DNA from: an uncultured Spirochaetales bacterium
GTDB taxonomy: Bacteria; Spirochaetota; Spirochaetia; JAFGXN01
Reading direction: 5' to 3'
NCBI GenBank assembly: GCA_949289575.1
Contig: CASEOG010000007.1
Span: forward strand, 20,086-84,085
DNA: 64,000 bases
Made by a program: the position numbers and the translations under genes. A model generated the notes under the pieces. It saw only the letters and a list, made by a program, of their open reading frames with translations, did no database searches and had not been told where the DNA came from. Positions 1-7,347 of this stretch are shown here, one piece after another (the first letter of the stretch is position 1; each line of letters begins with the position of its first letter).

Positions 1-60
1 CACAGCACAGCACAATTATACTTTAATTACAGTAAATTTAACGGAAAAATATGAAGAGAA

Positions 61-100
61 CACCCCGGCAGTCCGTCTGAACAGACGGGCAGCCGGGGTG
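61..100. terminator. Two-part perfect-arm hairpin, possible bidirectional terminator
   Basis: Outer arms CACCCCGGC (61-69) and GCCGGGGTG (92-100) pair perfectly, with a small internal bulge, around inner arms CCGTCTG (73-79) and CAGACGG (82-88) and a 2-base loop. Only short T-rich stretches follow on either strand, so a terminator role is plausible but not certain. Bases 1-60 show no gene. Confidence 0.5.
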
Positions 101-175
101 TTTGCGTGTAAAACAGCAGTATTATAAAGCTGCCGTACAGACAGGGAAAAACTCCGTAAAGGAGAAGAAAGAAAA

Positions 176-197
176 GCGGCGAAGCCGCAAGGGGGAG
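176..197 (+). promoter_or_regulatory. Hairpin immediately upstream of a strong ribosome-binding site
   Basis: GCGGC (176-180) pairs with GCCGC (184-188) around a GAA loop. The SD GGGGGAG (191-197) follows after 2 bases and the ATG is at 201. The next two lipoprotein genes carry a comparable hairpin in the same place. Confidence 0.5.
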
Positions 198-200
198 AAA

Positions 201-968
201 ATGAATTTGAAGAAAAAGATTTCTGTCAAGGGAATTCTCGTTATGCTGGTAACAGCGATGCTGTTTGCCTGCGATCCGCAAACAAAGCCGGAAACACCGG
301 AAACACCGGAAACACCGGAAACACCGGAAACACCGGAAACACCGGGAACACCGGAAACACCGGGAACACCGGCGGAAACAGTCCCGGTGGAAGATGTTGA
401 TGTGAAGCCGAAACAGCCGGATGTATTAACGCCGTTGTTGCTGAGTATCGGCGAATCCAAGATATTTACGGCTACCGTTACACCGGAGAATGCAACAAAT
501 AAAAAGGTCGTCTGGAGTTTCGTAATACCGGAAGGCGAACCGGCCGATTCGGATGTCTGCGAGTTGAAAGACAACGGAGACGGTACCTGTACGGTGACAG
601 GAAAAAAGGAAGGATTCATCTCACTTAAAGTCGCAAGTGCTGCCGACAGTACAAAATGCATAATTGTTCGCATTGAAGTGAAAGTTGTACCGGTAACCGG
701 GATCAAGTGGACGAACGACGCTTCGGGTCCGTTGAAGTTACGCATTATAGGTGGAGGCTCGTATATTGCGAATGTCATGGTTTTACCGGAAAATGCCACA
801 AACAAAAAGCTTACATACAGCGTCGGAACAGAGGGAATAATCGAAGTGACGCCCGGAGAGTCCTCTTTTGTACTAAAGGGAAAATCTCAGGGATTGACTA
901 CATTTACGGTTACAACCGAGGATGGAGGTTTTTCGGTTACCCGTGATGTAAATGTTGTTATTAAATAA
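201..968 (+). CDS. Surface lipoprotein with PET repeat linker and two Big_2-like Ig domains
   Basis: The product is 255 aa. The start at 201 is chosen for its SD (GGGGGAG) and because it opens a clean lipoprotein signal: a Lys-rich N-terminus, a hydrophobic stretch and lipobox LFAC with Cys24. A linker of nine E/G-T-P triplets follows at about residues 31-57. After it come two modules with the Big_2 signature (about residues 90-165 and 170-255), containing T-x-T-V-x-P-E-N-A-T-N-K-K-like strands. Big_2 folds are typical of surface adhesins; the ligand here is unknown. The signal peptide (MNLKKKISVKGI...) is related to those of the two lipoproteins downstream. An in-frame upstream ATG at 102 has no SD and would bury the signal peptide. 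No catalytic motif is seen. Confidence 0.85.
   Translation: MNLKKKISVKGILVMLVTAMLFACDPQTKPETPETPETPETPETPETPGTPETPGTPAETVPVEDVDVKPKQPDVLTPLLLSIGESKIFTATVTPENATNKKVVWSFVIPEGEPADSDVCELKDNGDGTCTVTGKKEGFISLKVASAADSTKCIIVRIEVKVVPVTGIKWTNDASGPLKLRIIGGGSYIANVMVLPENATNKKLTYSVGTEGIIEVTPGESSFVLKGKSQGLTTFTVTTEDGGFSVTRDVNVVIK
291..371 (+). repeat. 9-bp tandem repeat, nine copies, coding E/G-T-P
   Basis: Unit GAAACACCG occurs nine times in register, with two copies reading GGAACACCG (345-353 and 363-371). Because the unit is 9 bp, copy-number changes keep the reading frame and only lengthen or shorten the linker of the lipoprotein. Confidence 0.95.
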
Positions 969-1021
969 GCACCGTTTCCCCATCCGGCCGGAGATGACTC
1001 TTGCCGGAATCGGATAACAAA

Positions 1022-1045
1022 GCGCCTGCGGGCGTGCAAGGAGGA
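1022..1045 (+). promoter_or_regulatory. Hairpin plus strong SD (shared lipoprotein leader cassette, copy 1)
   Basis: CGCC (1023-1026), TGCG loop, GGCG (1031-1034), then SD AAGGAGG (1039-1044 region) and ATG at 1049. The block from about 1021 to about 1140 differs at only about five positions from 4080-4199, upstream of and inside the next lipoprotein gene. Confidence 0.6.
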
Positions 1046-1048
1046 TAT

Positions 1049-3994
1049 ATGAGTTTGAAGAAAATCACTTCCGTAAAGGGAATCATAGTTGCGGCGGCGG
1101 CCCTGCTGCTGTTTGCCTGTAAGCCGGAACCGGTTGCGGTGACCGGCGTTCTGTTGGATCAGGTAGAGTGCGATCTCGGTGTGGGCAGTACAGTCACTCT
1201 GACGGCCACCGTTTTACCGGCAGATGCGACAAATAAAAAGATTGAATGGAGCGTCGCGCCGAAAGGGATTGTCGAAATCTCGGCAAAAGAAAACGTCTGC
1301 ACGGTAAAAGCCGTTAAAGCAGGCGATGTCACCGTAACGGCCAAAACCGAAGAGGGCGAAAAAACGGCGACCTGTAAAATAACGGCAAAACCGGTCTCCG
1401 TTACCGGAATCACCCTGGACCCCCCAACGCTCAAGCTGCCGCTGGGAACGTCGGGAACCGTAACCGCCGCCGTTTTACCGGAAAATGCGACAAACAAAAC
1501 GGTCACATGGACAGCCGAACCGGCAGACGCGGTCGAACTGACCGATAACAAAAACGGCAGCTGTACGGTGAAGGCGCTGACAAAAGGAACGGTCACCGTA
1601 ACGGCCAAAACCGAAGACGGCGAAAAAACGGCCGCGTGTGAAGTCGAATGTACGGTATCGGTTACCGGTATTGCATTGGATCAAGAGACAGCAACGATTG
1701 AATTCGAAAAAACGGTCACCTTAACGGCAACCGTCACTCCGGAAGAGGCTTCGGATAAAACGGTGAATTGGACAGCCGAACCGGCCGATGCGGTCGAACT
1801 GACCGATAACGGAGACGGCACCTGCGTCGTTAAAGGTCTGAAAGTCGGCGATGCCGTCGTGAAAGCAACCACCGCAGACGGCGGTTACGAAGACGCATGT
1901 ACGGTTAAAGTGACACCGGTGGCGGTGAAAGGCATTACCCTCTCACCGGCAGCGCAGGAGCTGACGCTGGGCGGTTCGAAAAATATAACGGTAACGTTCG
2001 ACCCGGTAAACGCCTCCGACAAAGAAGTCACGTGGAGTTTTACCCCGGAAGAAACTCACCTGACGGTCACCAAAAACGAAGACGGAACTTATGCGATAGC
2101 GGCCGATAAAGAGTGTCCGGAACGAACTTTCACCGTGACGGCGACCACCAATGACGGCGGTAAAACGGCAACGTGTCAGGTGACAACGAAACGGGTACCG
2201 GTAACGGGAGTTTCTTTGAACCGGACAACATTGACCGTTATATTGGGAAAAGAAGCGCAAACGCTGACAGCAACTGTCAAACCGGACAATGCCACCGATA
2301 AAACGGTGACATGGAAAGCCGACCCGGAAGCCGCGGTGGAACTGACCGATAACGGAGACGGCACCTGCAGTGTCAAAGCCAAGGAAGGTATTACGAAAAT
2401 CGAAACCGTTACCGTGACGGCCACCACCAAAGACGGCAGTAAAACGGCAACCTGTACGGTGACGGTGAAACCGGTTCTGGTAGCCGCAATTTACACCTGG
2501 GATAATCCTGATGCGATTGTAGGCGGAACGTTCATATTGGAACCGGTCATTTATCCGGAGGATGCGACAAACAAAAAACTGGAGTGGACAGCAACTGTGG
2601 ATGGCAATCCTTCCGAACATATTACACTGGAACCTTCCGAAGACGGAACTGCCTGTACCGTTACGATTGCCAAAGAATTCGGAAAGGAGCCGAAAGAAAT
2701 CACTTTTAAGGCGGCCGCTACGGACGGCAGCGAAAAATCCGGTACCTATACGGTTATACCGACCTGGGAACCGGTAACGGAGATTCGGCTGAACAAACCG
2801 ACTTTGGCTTTGAAAAACGGCGAATCGGCAATCTTAACGGCTACCGTTCTGCCGGAAAACGCATCGGACAAGACGGTAACCTGGAGTATTGACGGAACTG
2901 CGGCCACAATGACAGATAACGGGGACGGCACCTGTACGGTAAAGGCAGTCGGGGCAGGAACTGCCACCGTGACGGTTACCGGTAACGATGACCCGGGCAA
3001 AACAGCCGCCTGTCAAATTTCGGTGGATCTTTTGGGAAATACCGCTTTTATCGAAGCGGTCGGCGATAAATGCACCTGGACAAAGGAAGGTGACGGAACG
3101 GTCAAACTGACATCGGAAAATCTGACAGCAATGGCGGCTGTTACGGAGTTGGATCTTTCAAATAAAGGACTGACCGACTTGGGCGGTATCGAATACTTTA
3201 CCGGACTGACCGACCTGAACTTACGGGACAATTCCCTGACCGCACTGGATGTGTCTAAGAACGTCAATCTGACCAACCTGAACTTACAGGGCAATGCCCT
3301 GACCTCATTGGATGTGTCTAAGAACGTTAATCTGACCACCCTGAACTTATGGGGCAATGCCCTGACCGCACTGGATGTGACGAAGAACACGGTACTGACG
3401 GATTTGGATTGTACCGGTAATCAACTGACGGCCATAGATGTGTCAAACAACACGGAATTGGTGAATTTGAACCTGCAGAATAACCGCTTAACCGCTCTCG
3501 ACGTATCGAAAAATACGAAACTGCAATTCCTGAGTTGCAATAGTTCCTCAATTGGGACTTTGGATGTGTCGAAGAATACGGAGTTGCTGAGTTTGTCCTG
3601 TACTTATTGCGGTTTGACAAATCTGGACGTATCGGCAAATACAAAATTGCAATGGCTAAGCTGTTATAATAACACACTGACGGAACTCGATGTGTCGGGA
3701 CTGACGGAATTGAAACAGTTGCAGTGCAGTGATAACCGGCTGGCAGAGCTGGATCTGTCGGCGAATACAAAATTAACCCATATAAACTGTGATAATAACC
3801 GATTTGCCGAACTGGATATCAGTCATATTACAGATTTACAGTACCTGTACTGCGGAAACCAGCGAGCCCCCGATGATTCGCGGACTCAAATATTGGATCT
3901 GACACTGACAACAGCCCAGAAAGAAAAATGGGACAATGAATGGTCTTCTTCTTCCTCCTCAAATGTCCGTGTCAATCCTATCGTAAAGGAATAA
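1049..3994 (+). CDS. Large surface lipoprotein: seven Big_2-like domains plus leucine-rich repeats
   Basis: The product is 981 aa. The start at 1049 follows SD AAGGAGG and yields a lipoprotein signal with lipobox LFAC (Cys24). Seven Ig-like Big_2 modules follow (about residues 27-640), each opening with a V-x-V-T-G-I/V-x-L motif and containing a P-x-x-A-T/S-D/N-K strand. A short linker with NTAFIEA and a WTKEGDGTVKL-type motif leads to about 13 leucine-rich repeats of roughly 21-23 residues (L-x-x-L-D-V-S-x-N-x-x-L), the Treponema/BspA type, ending in a Ser-rich tail. The family acts in adhesion and protein binding at the cell surface; the partner is unknown. Neighbouring Big_2 modules and LRR units are nearly identical at DNA level, which suggests recent duplication. 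A terminator follows. Confidence 0.88.
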   Translation: MSLKKITSVKGIIVAAAALLLFACKPEPVAVTGVLLDQVECDLGVGSTVTLTATVLPADATNKKIEWSVAPKGIVEISAKENVCTVKAVKAGDVTVTAKTEEGEKTATCKITAKPVSVTGITLDPPTLKLPLGTSGTVTAAVLPENATNKTVTWTAEPADAVELTDNKNGSCTVKALTKGTVTVTAKTEDGEKTAACEVECTVSVTGIALDQETATIEFEKTVTLTATVTPEEASDKTVNWTAEPADAVELTDNGDGTCVVKGLKVGDAVVKATTADGGYEDACTVKVTPVAVKGITLSPAAQELTLGGSKNITVTFDPVNASDKEVTWSFTPEETHLTVTKNEDGTYAIAADKECPERTFTVTATTNDGGKTATCQVTTKRVPVTGVSLNRTTLTVILGKEAQTLTATVKPDNATDKTVTWKADPEAAVELTDNGDGTCSVKAKEGITKIETVTVTATTKDGSKTATCTVTVKPVLVAAIYTWDNPDAIVGGTFILEPVIYPEDATNKKLEWTATVDGNPSEHITLEPSEDGTACTVTIAKEFGKEPKEITFKAAATDGSEKSGTYTVIPTWEPVTEIRLNKPTLALKNGESAILTATVLPENASDKTVTWSIDGTAATMTDNGDGTCTVKAVGAGTATVTVTGNDDPGKTAACQISVDLLGNTAFIEAVGDKCTWTKEGDGTVKLTSENLTAMAAVTELDLSNKGLTDLGGIEYFTGLTDLNLRDNSLTALDVSKNVNLTNLNLQGNALTSLDVSKNVNLTTLNLWGNALTALDVTKNTVLTDLDCTGNQLTAIDVSNNTELVNLNLQNNRLTALDVSKNTKLQFLSCNSSSIGTLDVSKNTELLSLSCTYCGLTNLDVSANTKLQWLSCYNNTLTELDVSGLTELKQLQCSDNRLAELDLSANTKLTHINCDNNRFAELDISHITDLQYLYCGNQRAPDDSRTQILDLTLTTAQKEKWDNEWSSSSSSNVRVNPIVKE
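3236..3361 (+). repeat. 63-bp tandem LRR unit, two near-identical copies
   Basis: The unit starting CTGACC at 3236 recurs at 3299 with only a few substitutions; a third, more diverged unit starts at 3362. Each copy encodes one 21-residue leucine-rich repeat. Confidence 0.9.
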
Positions 3995-4014
3995 TTTTTT
4001 AAGAAACCGACATC

Positions 4015-4038
4015 ACAGCCCCCCTGCGGGGCTGTTTT
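4015..4038 (+). terminator. Intrinsic terminator
   Basis: CAGCCCC (4016-4022) pairs with GGGGCTG (4028-4034) and is followed by TTTT. It ends the 981-aa lipoprotein gene. Confidence 0.85.
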
Positions 4039-4079
4039 CGGAGAAGAAAAAGGATCACCCGTCCGGGAAAAGAGAACAA

Positions 4080-4103
4080 GCGCCTGCGGGCGCGCAAGGA
4101 GGA
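4080..4103 (+). promoter_or_regulatory. Hairpin plus strong SD (shared lipoprotein leader cassette, copy 2)
   Basis: GCGCC (4080-4084), TGCG loop, GGCGC (4089-4093), then SD AAGGAGG ahead of ATG 4107. It is nearly identical to the cassette at 1022. The stem has the same TGCG-type loop as the terminators flanking it. Confidence 0.6.
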
Positions 4104-4106
4104 TAT

Positions 4107-5219
4107 ATGAGTTTGAAGAAAATCATTTCCGTAAAGGGAATCATGGTTGCGGCGGCGGCTCTGCTGCTGTTTGCCTGTGAGCCGGAACCGGTTGCGGTGA
4201 CCGGAATCACATTAAACGCAAAAGAATTGAACCTGCAGCAGGGAGAAACGGCCGTTTTAACGGCAACCGTCGAACCGAAAGAGGCGGTGTACGGCACAAT
4301 TGCCTGGAGTGTCTCCCCGAAAGACACGGTGAAGCTGACGGTCGAAAAAGAAAAAGGCACCTGCACGGTCGAAGCCCTCAAAGAGGGCAAGGCAACCGTG
4401 ACGGCAATTGTCGACGGTCTCCGGTCGGTACAGTGTCCGGTTGCTGTGAATTGCAAATCGATTACAAACACCGCTTTTATCGAAGCGCTCGACACACGGG
4501 CAAAAGATACATCAGGGAAAAAGGTCACCGTCGGCTGGACGAAAGAACCCGACGGAACGGTCAAACTGACACCGGAAAATCTGGAAAAGATTCGGGCCGT
4601 CACGAAACTGAATATCAGCGGTTATGATATTGCGGTAGAAGAGTGGCTCTCCGACTTAAGCGGCATCGAATACTTTACCGGTCTGACCTATTTGGATTGC
4701 AGCTATAATCAGCTGACGGAACTGGATGTAACGAAGAACACGGCTCTGACGTATTTTAAGTGCTACAATAATAATCTGACGGAACTGGATGTAACAAACA
4801 ATACCGAATTGACCTATTTGGATTGTGAAGATCAATCGATAAGCTCTCTGGATGTGTCGCAAAATACAAAGCTGCAAGTTTTCATGTGCGGCGGTAACGA
4901 TCTGGCAGTATTGAATATAACGAACAATACGGCTTTAACGACCCTGTACTGCGCCCGGAATCGGCTGACAGAATTGAATATAACAAACAATACGGCTTTA
5001 ACGAGCTTGTCTTGCGACGACAATCGGCTGGCGGAATTGGATATAACAAACAATGCGGCTTTGGCTACATTGCGCTGCGGGAATCAGACATCCGACGGTT
5101 CGGCAACGCAGGATCTGGCGCTGACACTGACGGCGGCACAGAAAACGACATGGGAGAGTAAATGGAGCAGTAGTAGCCGTAATACAAATGTCACCGCCAC
5201 CGTCAAAACAACGGAGTAA
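4107..5219 (+). CDS. Surface lipoprotein: one Big_2-like domain plus leucine-rich repeats
   Basis: The product is 370 aa with the same signal peptide and lipobox (LFAC, Cys24) as the 981-aa lipoprotein. One Big_2-like module (about 27-110) is followed by the same NTAFIEA linker, a WTKEPDGTVKLT motif and about nine LRR units of the L-T-E-L-D-V-T-x-N-T type, ending in a Ser/Asn-rich tail. It looks like a short version of the preceding gene, with six of seven Ig modules missing. Predicted outer-membrane adhesin or binding protein. It has its own cassette-type leader and its own terminator, so it is probably transcribed as one gene or with read-through from upstream. Confidence 0.87.
   Translation: MSLKKIISVKGIMVAAAALLLFACEPEPVAVTGITLNAKELNLQQGETAVLTATVEPKEAVYGTIAWSVSPKDTVKLTVEKEKGTCTVEALKEGKATVTAIVDGLRSVQCPVAVNCKSITNTAFIEALDTRAKDTSGKKVTVGWTKEPDGTVKLTPENLEKIRAVTKLNISGYDIAVEEWLSDLSGIEYFTGLTYLDCSYNQLTELDVTKNTALTYFKCYNNNLTELDVTNNTELTYLDCEDQSISSLDVSQNTKLQVFMCGGNDLAVLNITNNTALTTLYCARNRLTELNITNNTALTSLSCDDNRLAELDITNNAALATLRCGNQTSDGSATQDLALTLTAAQKTTWESKWSSSSRNTNVTATVKTTE
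4911..5099 (+). repeat. 63-bp tandem LRR units, three copies
   Basis: Units begin TTGAATATAAC at 4911 and 4974 and TTGGATATAAC at 5037. The core AACAATACGGCTTTAACG is nearly identical between copies. Each encodes one 21-residue leucine-rich repeat. Confidence 0.9.
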
Positions 5220-5238
5220 CTCATTGTTTTTTTCACAC

Positions 5239-5268
5239 GACAGCCCCCTTGCGGGGCTGTTTTTTTTG
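5239..5268 (+). terminator. Intrinsic terminator
   Basis: CAGCCCC (5241-5247) pairs with GGGGCTG (5253-5259) and is followed by eight T. It ends the 370-aa lipoprotein gene. Confidence 0.92.
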
Positions 5269-5343
5269 CGAACCGCCGGAAAAATGAGAAAATTTTGTCC
5301 GAAAAAATTTCTTTTCGCCATTAATAACAGCGGAGGCAATCCG

Positions 5344-6192
5344 ATGAAATCGTGGCAAGACTTAAAACTGACCGACGACTACCTGTTCAGTCAGATTATG
5401 AGAGAAGAAGATTTCTGCAAACTTTTCCTTGAAATGCTTATGGGAATCAAGGTAGAAAAAGTGGTCTATCTCGAAGCGCAGAAGGAGGTCAATCTCTTTC
5501 CGCAGGCGAAAGGTATCCGAATGGACGTCTATCTCGAAGGTGACGGAGAGATTTACAACATCGAAATGCAGACGGCGCGCAGGACGAATCTTGTGAAGCG
5601 GATGCGCTACTACCACTCCGCCATCGACGTCGACTCGCTGCTGCGGGGCAATCCGTATGACCGGCTGAAAAAATCGTTTGTGATTTTCATATGCAATTTT
5701 GACCTGTGCGGCGACGGCTTTCCGGTCTATGAGAGTATAACTACATGGAGACAAAACGGAAAAGAAATAGGTGACGAACAAACGAAAATCGTTTATAATA
5801 TAGGAGCGTTTGAAAAGGCTCAAGACCCGCGCCTGAAGGCTCTGCTGCGCTATTTGTCCACCGAAACCGTTACCGATGAGGCTCGCGATCTCGCCGAAAA
5901 GGTGGCCGCCTTCAAACGCCATTTTCCCGACGGGAGGCCGCATATGAAATACGAATTGGATTTATACGACAAATGGTGCGAAGGAAAAGAAGAGGGAATC
6001 AAAGAAGGCCGTCAGGAAGGTCTGTCGGAGGGAATGCAAAAAGGTCGGGAAGAGGGTCTCAAAGAGGGACGTGATAAGGGGATTCTCCAAACCGCGGCGG
6101 CCGCTTTAAAGCAGGGGGTGCCGCTCGAAACGGTGGCAGCTTTTACCGGACTGCCCCCAACGCGGCTGGAAGAGCTGCAGCGCAATGTGTAA
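5344..6192 (+). CDS. Rpn-type PD-(D/E)XK nuclease family protein
   Basis: The product is 282 aa. The start at 5344 is set by SD GGAGG, 7 bp upstream. The N-terminus has the family signature LTDDYLFSQIM, followed by a PD-(D/E)XK-like core: G-I-R-M-D-V-Y about 20 residues before I-E-M-Q-T (the D and E-x-Q catalytic pair). The C-terminus holds several E-G-x-x-E-G repeats (about residues 215-245) and a short helical segment. Proteins of this class are annotated as Rpn recombination-promoting nucleases or 'PD-(D/E)XK nuclease family transposase' and are often multicopy. In E. coli, Rpn proteins cut DNA and promote RecA-independent recombination. No inverted repeats mark it as a mobile element here. 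It converges with birA with a 16-bp gap. Confidence 0.85.
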   Translation: MKSWQDLKLTDDYLFSQIMREEDFCKLFLEMLMGIKVEKVVYLEAQKEVNLFPQAKGIRMDVYLEGDGEIYNIEMQTARRTNLVKRMRYYHSAIDVDSLLRGNPYDRLKKSFVIFICNFDLCGDGFPVYESITTWRQNGKEIGDEQTKIVYNIGAFEKAQDPRLKALLRYLSTETVTDEARDLAEKVAAFKRHFPDGRPHMKYELDLYDKWCEGKEEGIKEGRQEGLSEGMQKGREEGLKEGRDKGILQTAAAALKQGVPLETVAAFTGLPPTRLEELQRNV

Positions 6193-6208
6193 TTCGTAAA
6201 GGGGACAA

Positions 6209-7030
6209 TCAGAAACGGTTTCCGTGCAGCGTGACGTCGCCGCCGATAAGCGTTTCTTCGAGACCGGTCGCTTTCCACCGCACGCACAGGCGGCATTCCG
6301 TGTCGATGTCGGTAACGGTTGCCGTTTCGGCGGTGCCGTTCTGCCGGGTGACGGTGACGGTGCGGCCGATGAGCAGCGAACGGCGGCGGTATTCTTCCTC
6401 GCTGCCGGTTTTCCCGGTGCGTTGCAGGGAAAGGTACTGTGTGCGCAGGCTTTCCAGTGTGGCCGCCAGCACCGCGGCGCGCTGCCGTTCCGCTTCGTCT
6501 GCCGTTGCAAAGGCGGCGCCGGCGGTGGCGGCAATTTCCGGCGGAAAACCGCCGTCGGGAGCGGCCAGGTTGATACCGATGCCGCAGATAACGGTTTGCA
6601 GGCGGCCGTCCGCGGAAAAGGAACCTTCCGTCAGAATGCCGCAGATTTTTTTGCCGTTCATGTAAACGTCGTTGACCCATTTAATGAAGGCGGGGGGAGT
6701 ACCGCACCGTTCCAAAGCGTTGCAGACGCAGACGCCGGCGGCCGCGGTGATTTTGACGGCAGAAGGCGGAGGCAGTTTTTCGGGGCGCAGCACCACCGAG
6801 AAATAGAGCCCCCGCGGCGAAGCGCTGAGAAACGACCGTCCGCGGCTGCCTTTGCCGGCCGTCTGCTTCCCGGCAACGACAACCAGCCCCTCCGCGGTGC
6901 CGGCCGCCGCTTCGGCGGCGGCGCTGTTGTTGGTCGAATCGGTTTCTTCGAGACACAGAAACCGGAAAAAACTGTTGCTTTCATCCGAAAGTCGGGCTCT
7001 GACGGCGGTTTCGAACTCAGACCGATTCAT
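6209..7030 (-). CDS. birA: Biotin--[acetyl-CoA-carboxylase] ligase, short form
   Basis: The product is 273 aa. It activates biotin to biotinyl-AMP and transfers it to the lysine of biotin carrier proteins. The biotin-binding loop is G-K-G-S-R-G-R-S-F (about residues 59-67), and the catalytic-lysine region KWVNDVYMNGKKICGIL follows. There is no N-terminal helix-turn-helix, so it should be a ligase only, not a repressor. The start at 7030 is preferred over ATG 7036 because SD AAAGGAG sits too close to the latter. The gene overlaps the end of the small Cys-protein gene, which suggests translational coupling. Its C-terminal domain is a small SH3-like fold in the family. Confidence 0.9.
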   Translation of the reverse strand: MNRSEFETAVRARLSDESNSFFRFLCLEETDSTNNSAAAEAAAGTAEGLVVVAGKQTAGKGSRGRSFLSASPRGLYFSVVLRPEKLPPPSAVKITAAAGVCVCNALERCGTPPAFIKWVNDVYMNGKKICGILTEGSFSADGRLQTVICGIGINLAAPDGGFPPEIAATAGAAFATADEAERQRAAVLAATLESLRTQYLSLQRTGKTGSEEEYRRRSLLIGRTVTVTRQNGTAETATVTDIDTECRLCVRWKATGLEETLIGGDVTLHGNRF

Positions 7031-7256
7031 CGACATTCTCTCCTTTCTCCGGGTCGACAAATTTCAGAATCGGAGCTTTTTCCGCCGGAACTTCCTTCGG
7101 CTCGAATCCGAGACAGAAAGAGCCGACCGATTCCAACACAATCAGCGACGGCATGGTAAAGCGGGACGATTCGAAGCCGTATCGCCGGCAAACGTACGGA
7201 AAGTGTCCGGCCGGACGAATCAGCAGATGTCTGCACTCGAAACAGTTCGGATTCAT
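7017..7256 (-). CDS. Small conserved cysteine protein of unknown function
   Basis: The product is 79 aa. It has the pattern N-C-F-E-C-R-H at the N-terminus, Y-V-C-R-R-Y-G-F-E-S and later S-V-G-S-F-C-L-G-F-E-P. The four Cys suggest a small metal-binding fold (inference). Similar short proteins occur widely and have sometimes been mislabelled uracil-DNA glycosylase; nothing here supports glycosylase activity. It overlaps the birA start by 14 bp, so the two are probably cotranscribed. No convincing SD precedes ATG 7256. Confidence 0.65.
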   Translation of the reverse strand: MNPNCFECRHLLIRPAGHFPYVCRRYGFESSRFTMPSLIVLESVGSFCLGFEPKEVPAEKAPILKFVDPEKGENVDESV

Positions 7257-7347
7257 AAATTTATCTTAACCGAAAATTTTAAATTTGAAAATAGAATTCT
7301 TGCAAACAAATCGGGATAGCGTTAAAATAAAAGCAAAGGAGAATCGA

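Noticed and set aside
291-371. CRISPR-like array
   Set aside because: Nine-base in-frame repeats without spacers; no cas genes in the window.
122-805. 227-aa frame with V-S-G repeats on the minus strand
   Set aside because: Mirror of the E-T-P repeat in the real lipoprotein gene.
5344-6192. Rpn gene as part of an insertion sequence
   Set aside because: No terminal inverted repeats or target duplication seen; the gene sits cleanly between a terminator and birA.
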